64,000 nt of DNA from the NCBI GenBank assembly GCA_951813575.1, contig OX638375.1, positions 2,743,042 to 2,807,041 of the forward strand, in the 5' to 3' direction. Under the pieces are notes generated by a model that was not told the origin of the DNA, made no database searches, and saw nothing but the letters and a program-made list of their open reading frames with translations. Made by a program: the position numbers and the translations under genes. This document shows, in pieces, positions 62,236 through 64,000 of this stretch; positions within the stretch are counted from its first letter, which is position 1, and each line of letters starts with the position of its first letter. This DNA is from Candidatus Binatia bacterium. Its GTDB lineage: Bacteria > Desulfobacterota > Binatia > UBA9968 > JAJDTQ01.

Positions 62236-62618
62236 ATCTCCTTCTGGATACCCATGTGCTCCTTTGGGCAGCAGGGTCTTCCGAGCGGTTGCCGGAGGAG
62301 GGGCGGAGTTTGCTCGAAGATCAAGAGACACAGCCGGTCTTTAGCGCGGCGTCCATCTGGGAAATCGCGATCAAGAGCGGGACGGGGCGCCCGGACTTCC
62401 GCGTCAATCCTCATCTGCTGCGACGAGGATTGCTGGAGAACGGCTACACGGAACTGCCTGTGACAGGCGTCCACGCGGTAGCGGTGGTATTGCTACCGCC
62501 TCTACACAAGGACCCGTTCGACCGCATCCTGATTGCCCAGGCCCAGGTCGAAGGGATCATGCTGTTGACGGCAGACAAGATGGTAGGACGATACCCGGGG
62601 CCGATCCGGGTGCTCTGA
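62232..62618 (+). CDS. PIN-domain toxin VapC family
   Basis: This is a 128-residue predicted ribonuclease: NLLLDTHVLLWAAGSSERLP (Asp), FSAASIWEIAIKSGTGRP (Glu), HKDPFDRILIAQAQVEGI (Asp) and LLTADKMVGRYPG (Asp). The ATG overlaps the antitoxin TGA. Its four acidic residues are intact, so it looks active. Confidence 0.87.
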   Translation: MNLLLDTHVLLWAAGSSERLPEEGRSLLEDQETQPVFSAASIWEIAIKSGTGRPDFRVNPHLLRRGLLENGYTELPVTGVHAVAVVLLPPLHKDPFDRILIAQAQVEGIMLLTADKMVGRYPGPIRVL

Positions 62619-62651
62619 ATATTGATTTGCCCAGTGCGGGCTGATTCTTTG

Positions 62652-64000
62652 CTAACCCAACCCCGGTTTCCTCTCATACCACCCCGCCGCCTGCTCGTAC
62701 GCGTGCGCCACCTGGAACAACAAACCTTCCTGGAAGCATGACCCGACGATCTGCAGCCCCAACGGCAACCCGCCGGCCGTGAATCCGCAGCAGACGCTCA
62801 GCGCCGGCAGCCCGGTGACGTTGAACGGAATGGTGCAGCGGGTGCCGATGCTGCCGCTGGGGTGGCGGAAGGGGATGCGGCGGCCGTCGATTTCGGCGAA
62901 TCCCTGCTTGCATTCCTCGATGGTGGGCGCGGCGATGCCGACGGTGGGGGCGACGATCACTTGCACGTCCTGGAGGGCCTCCTCGAACTCGCGACAGATG
63001 ACGCGGCGGACACGCTGGGAGGTGACGTAGGTCGAGGCGGGGATGGTGAGGGAGGCGATGTTCCGGTGCAACAACTCACGGCTGTAGCGCCGGGGCTGCT
63101 TGCGCAGGTAGGGTTCGTGGGCCACGACGTTCTCGCAGCGGCTGGTGGCGGTCTGGACGGCGGGGACAGCGTCCATGTGGGGGATGGTGATCCTTTTCAC
63201 CGTCATGCCCAGGGAGCCGAGCGCGGCGAGGGCGTCCTGGAACCCCTTGGCGACCTCGTCCACCATCAGTTCGTCGAAGTAGCTGTCGATGACACCTACC
63301 TTCATGCCAGTGACGGCGCTGCCCAGGCCTTCGCGGTAGTCGGGCACGGGTTCGGGAGAGGTCAGCGGGTCGTTGAGGTCCTCCCCGGCGATAGCCGCGA
63401 GCACCAGGGCGCAGTCCTCCACGGTCTTGGTGAAGGGGCCGAAGTGGTCGGACGAGAAGCCGCCGGTGCCGGCGACGCCGCCGTAGCGGCTGACGCGGCC
63501 GTAGGTGGCCTTGAGGCCCACGGTGCCGCACCAGGCGGCGGGGTTGCGCACCGAGCCGGCGTTGTCGGTGCCGATGGAGATCAGGCACAGGTCGGCGGCC
63601 ACGGCGGCGGCCGAGCCGCCGCTGGAACCGCCAGGTACCCGGCTGGTGTCCCACGGGTTGTGGGTCGTGCCGAAATAGGGGTTCATGGTGGTGCCGCCGC
63701 CGGCCCACTCGTGCATGTTGTTCTTGCCCAGGACGATGGCCCCGGCCTCCCGCAGCCGGGTCACCACGCCGGCGTCGAAGTCGGGCTTCCAGTCGGCCAG
63801 GATCTGGCTGCCGGCGGTGGTGGGGTAGCCCTTGACCGCGAGGTTGTCCTTGATGGACACCGGGATCCCGTGTAGTGGCCCGCGATAGTTGCCGCCCGCG
63901 ATCTCCTCTTCGGCACGGCGCGCCTCCGCGATGGCGTCGTCTTCCATGACGGTGCTGTAGGCATTGAGCACGGGGTTGAGGCGCTTGATCCGGTCGAGGT
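62652..64000 (-). CDS. Amidase-signature family enzyme, N-terminus beyond window
   Basis: The C-terminal 448 residues of an amidase-signature (AS) hydrolase, related to GatA and aryl/acyl amidases. The catalytic Lys is in GIPVSIKDNLAVKGYPTTAG, the cis-Ser and nucleophile Ser are in SRVPGGSSGGSAAAVAADLC and IGTDNAGSVRNPAAWCGTVG. The sequence at the window edge reads LDRIKRLNPVLNAYSTV, so the gene begins beyond 64000. The C-terminus FNVTGLPALSVCCGFTAGGL is typical. It faces toward the toxin-antitoxin module. Confidence 0.9.
   Translation of the reverse strand, partial: LDRIKRLNPVLNAYSTVMEDDAIAEARRAEEEIAGGNYRGPLHGIPVSIKDNLAVKGYPTTAGSQILADWKPDFDAGVVTRLREAGAIVLGKNNMHEWAGGGTTMNPYFGTTHNPWDTSRVPGGSSGGSAAAVAADLCLISIGTDNAGSVRNPAAWCGTVGLKATYGRVSRYGGVAGTGGFSSDHFGPFTKTVEDCALVLAAIAGEDLNDPLTSPEPVPDYREGLGSAVTGMKVGVIDSYFDELMVDEVAKGFQDALAALGSLGMTVKRITIPHMDAVPAVQTATSRCENVVAHEPYLRKQPRRYSRELLHRNIASLTIPASTYVTSQRVRRVICREFEEALQDVQVIVAPTVGIAAPTIEECKQGFAEIDGRRIPFRHPSGSIGTRCTIPFNVTGLPALSVCCGFTAGGLPLGLQIVGSCFQEGLLFQVAHAYEQAAGWYERKPGLG

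Overview
The window is a GC-rich stretch of bacterial chromosome that looks Gram-negative. It carries signal peptides, a periplasmic binding protein, a periplasmic-type cytochrome c, and Rieske and xanthine-dehydrogenase-type oxidoreductases. It also has a complete classical menaquinone (men) gene set and many CaiB-type CoA-transferases. That mix points to an aerobic, catabolically versatile, probably uncultured lineage (proteobacterial, Desulfobacterota-like or Tectomicrobia-like). I cannot assign a taxon from sequence alone. No phage, plasmid or conjugation genes are visible. The accessory character comes from toxin-antitoxin modules, palindromic repeats and one MITE-like element.

Layout. 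1-4.1 kb: remains of a polar amino-acid ABC transporter (frameshifted permease, binding protein with an in-frame TAG), a DUF3108 protein, a Bcr/CflA-type exporter and a small coiled-coil membrane protein. 4.3-7.8 kb: a phthalate-like aromatic cassette (Gfo/Idh/MocA dehydrogenase split by a TAG, LigB-type ring-cleavage dioxygenase, Rieske oxygenase). 7.9-10.6 kb: an unknown secreted protein and toxin-antitoxin genes. 10.6-13.6 kb: mgtE and a frameshifted sthA. 13.7-23.8 kb: MaoC and CaiB genes diverging from a Rieske dioxygenase locus arranged alpha-beta-alpha, then a haloacid dehalogenase, tRNA-Thr(CGT), a short-chain dehydrogenase and an isochorismatase-family hydrolase. 23.9-27.3 kb: a second coiled-coil protein, thiSGE, a MITE and a fumarylacetoacetase-family hydrolase. 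27.5-30.6 kb: holA with an extra region and small housekeeping-type genes. 30.7-33.7 kb: a coxS-coxM-coxG set without a large subunit, a cytochrome c and parDE. 33.9-43.9 kb: menF-D-H-B-A-C-E, interrupted only by an antisense DUF2332 gene. 43.9-45.9 kb: E1 alpha and beta genes whose start overlaps menE. 46.1-54.3 kb: enoyl-CoA hydratase, an orphan eutA, a double cupin, CaiB, nth, an ornithine-cyclodeaminase homologue and an MFS transporter. 54.4-58.0 kb: a complete coxM-S-L set. 58.2-64 kb: REP and tandem repeats, a homogentisate-dioxygenase-like cupin, two toxin-antitoxin modules, an MFS exporter and a truncated amidase.

How the genes work together. Several blocks fit stepwise degradation of aromatic or amide-bearing acids: Rieske hydroxylation, dihydrodiol dehydrogenation, extradiol cleavage, fumarylacetoacetase-type hydrolysis, CoA transfer, MaoC or crotonase hydration, and E1-type oxo-acid decarboxylation. 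Menaquinone would be the electron carrier. Specific substrates cannot be read from the sequence.

Most worth a second look: the alpha-beta-alpha dioxygenase locus; the run of premature stops and frameshifts in the first 13 kb, where all three nonsense codons are TAG; the MITE whose end sequence begins TAG and coincides with two gene stop codons; the paired coiled-coil membrane proteins with internal repeats; and the orphan EutA.
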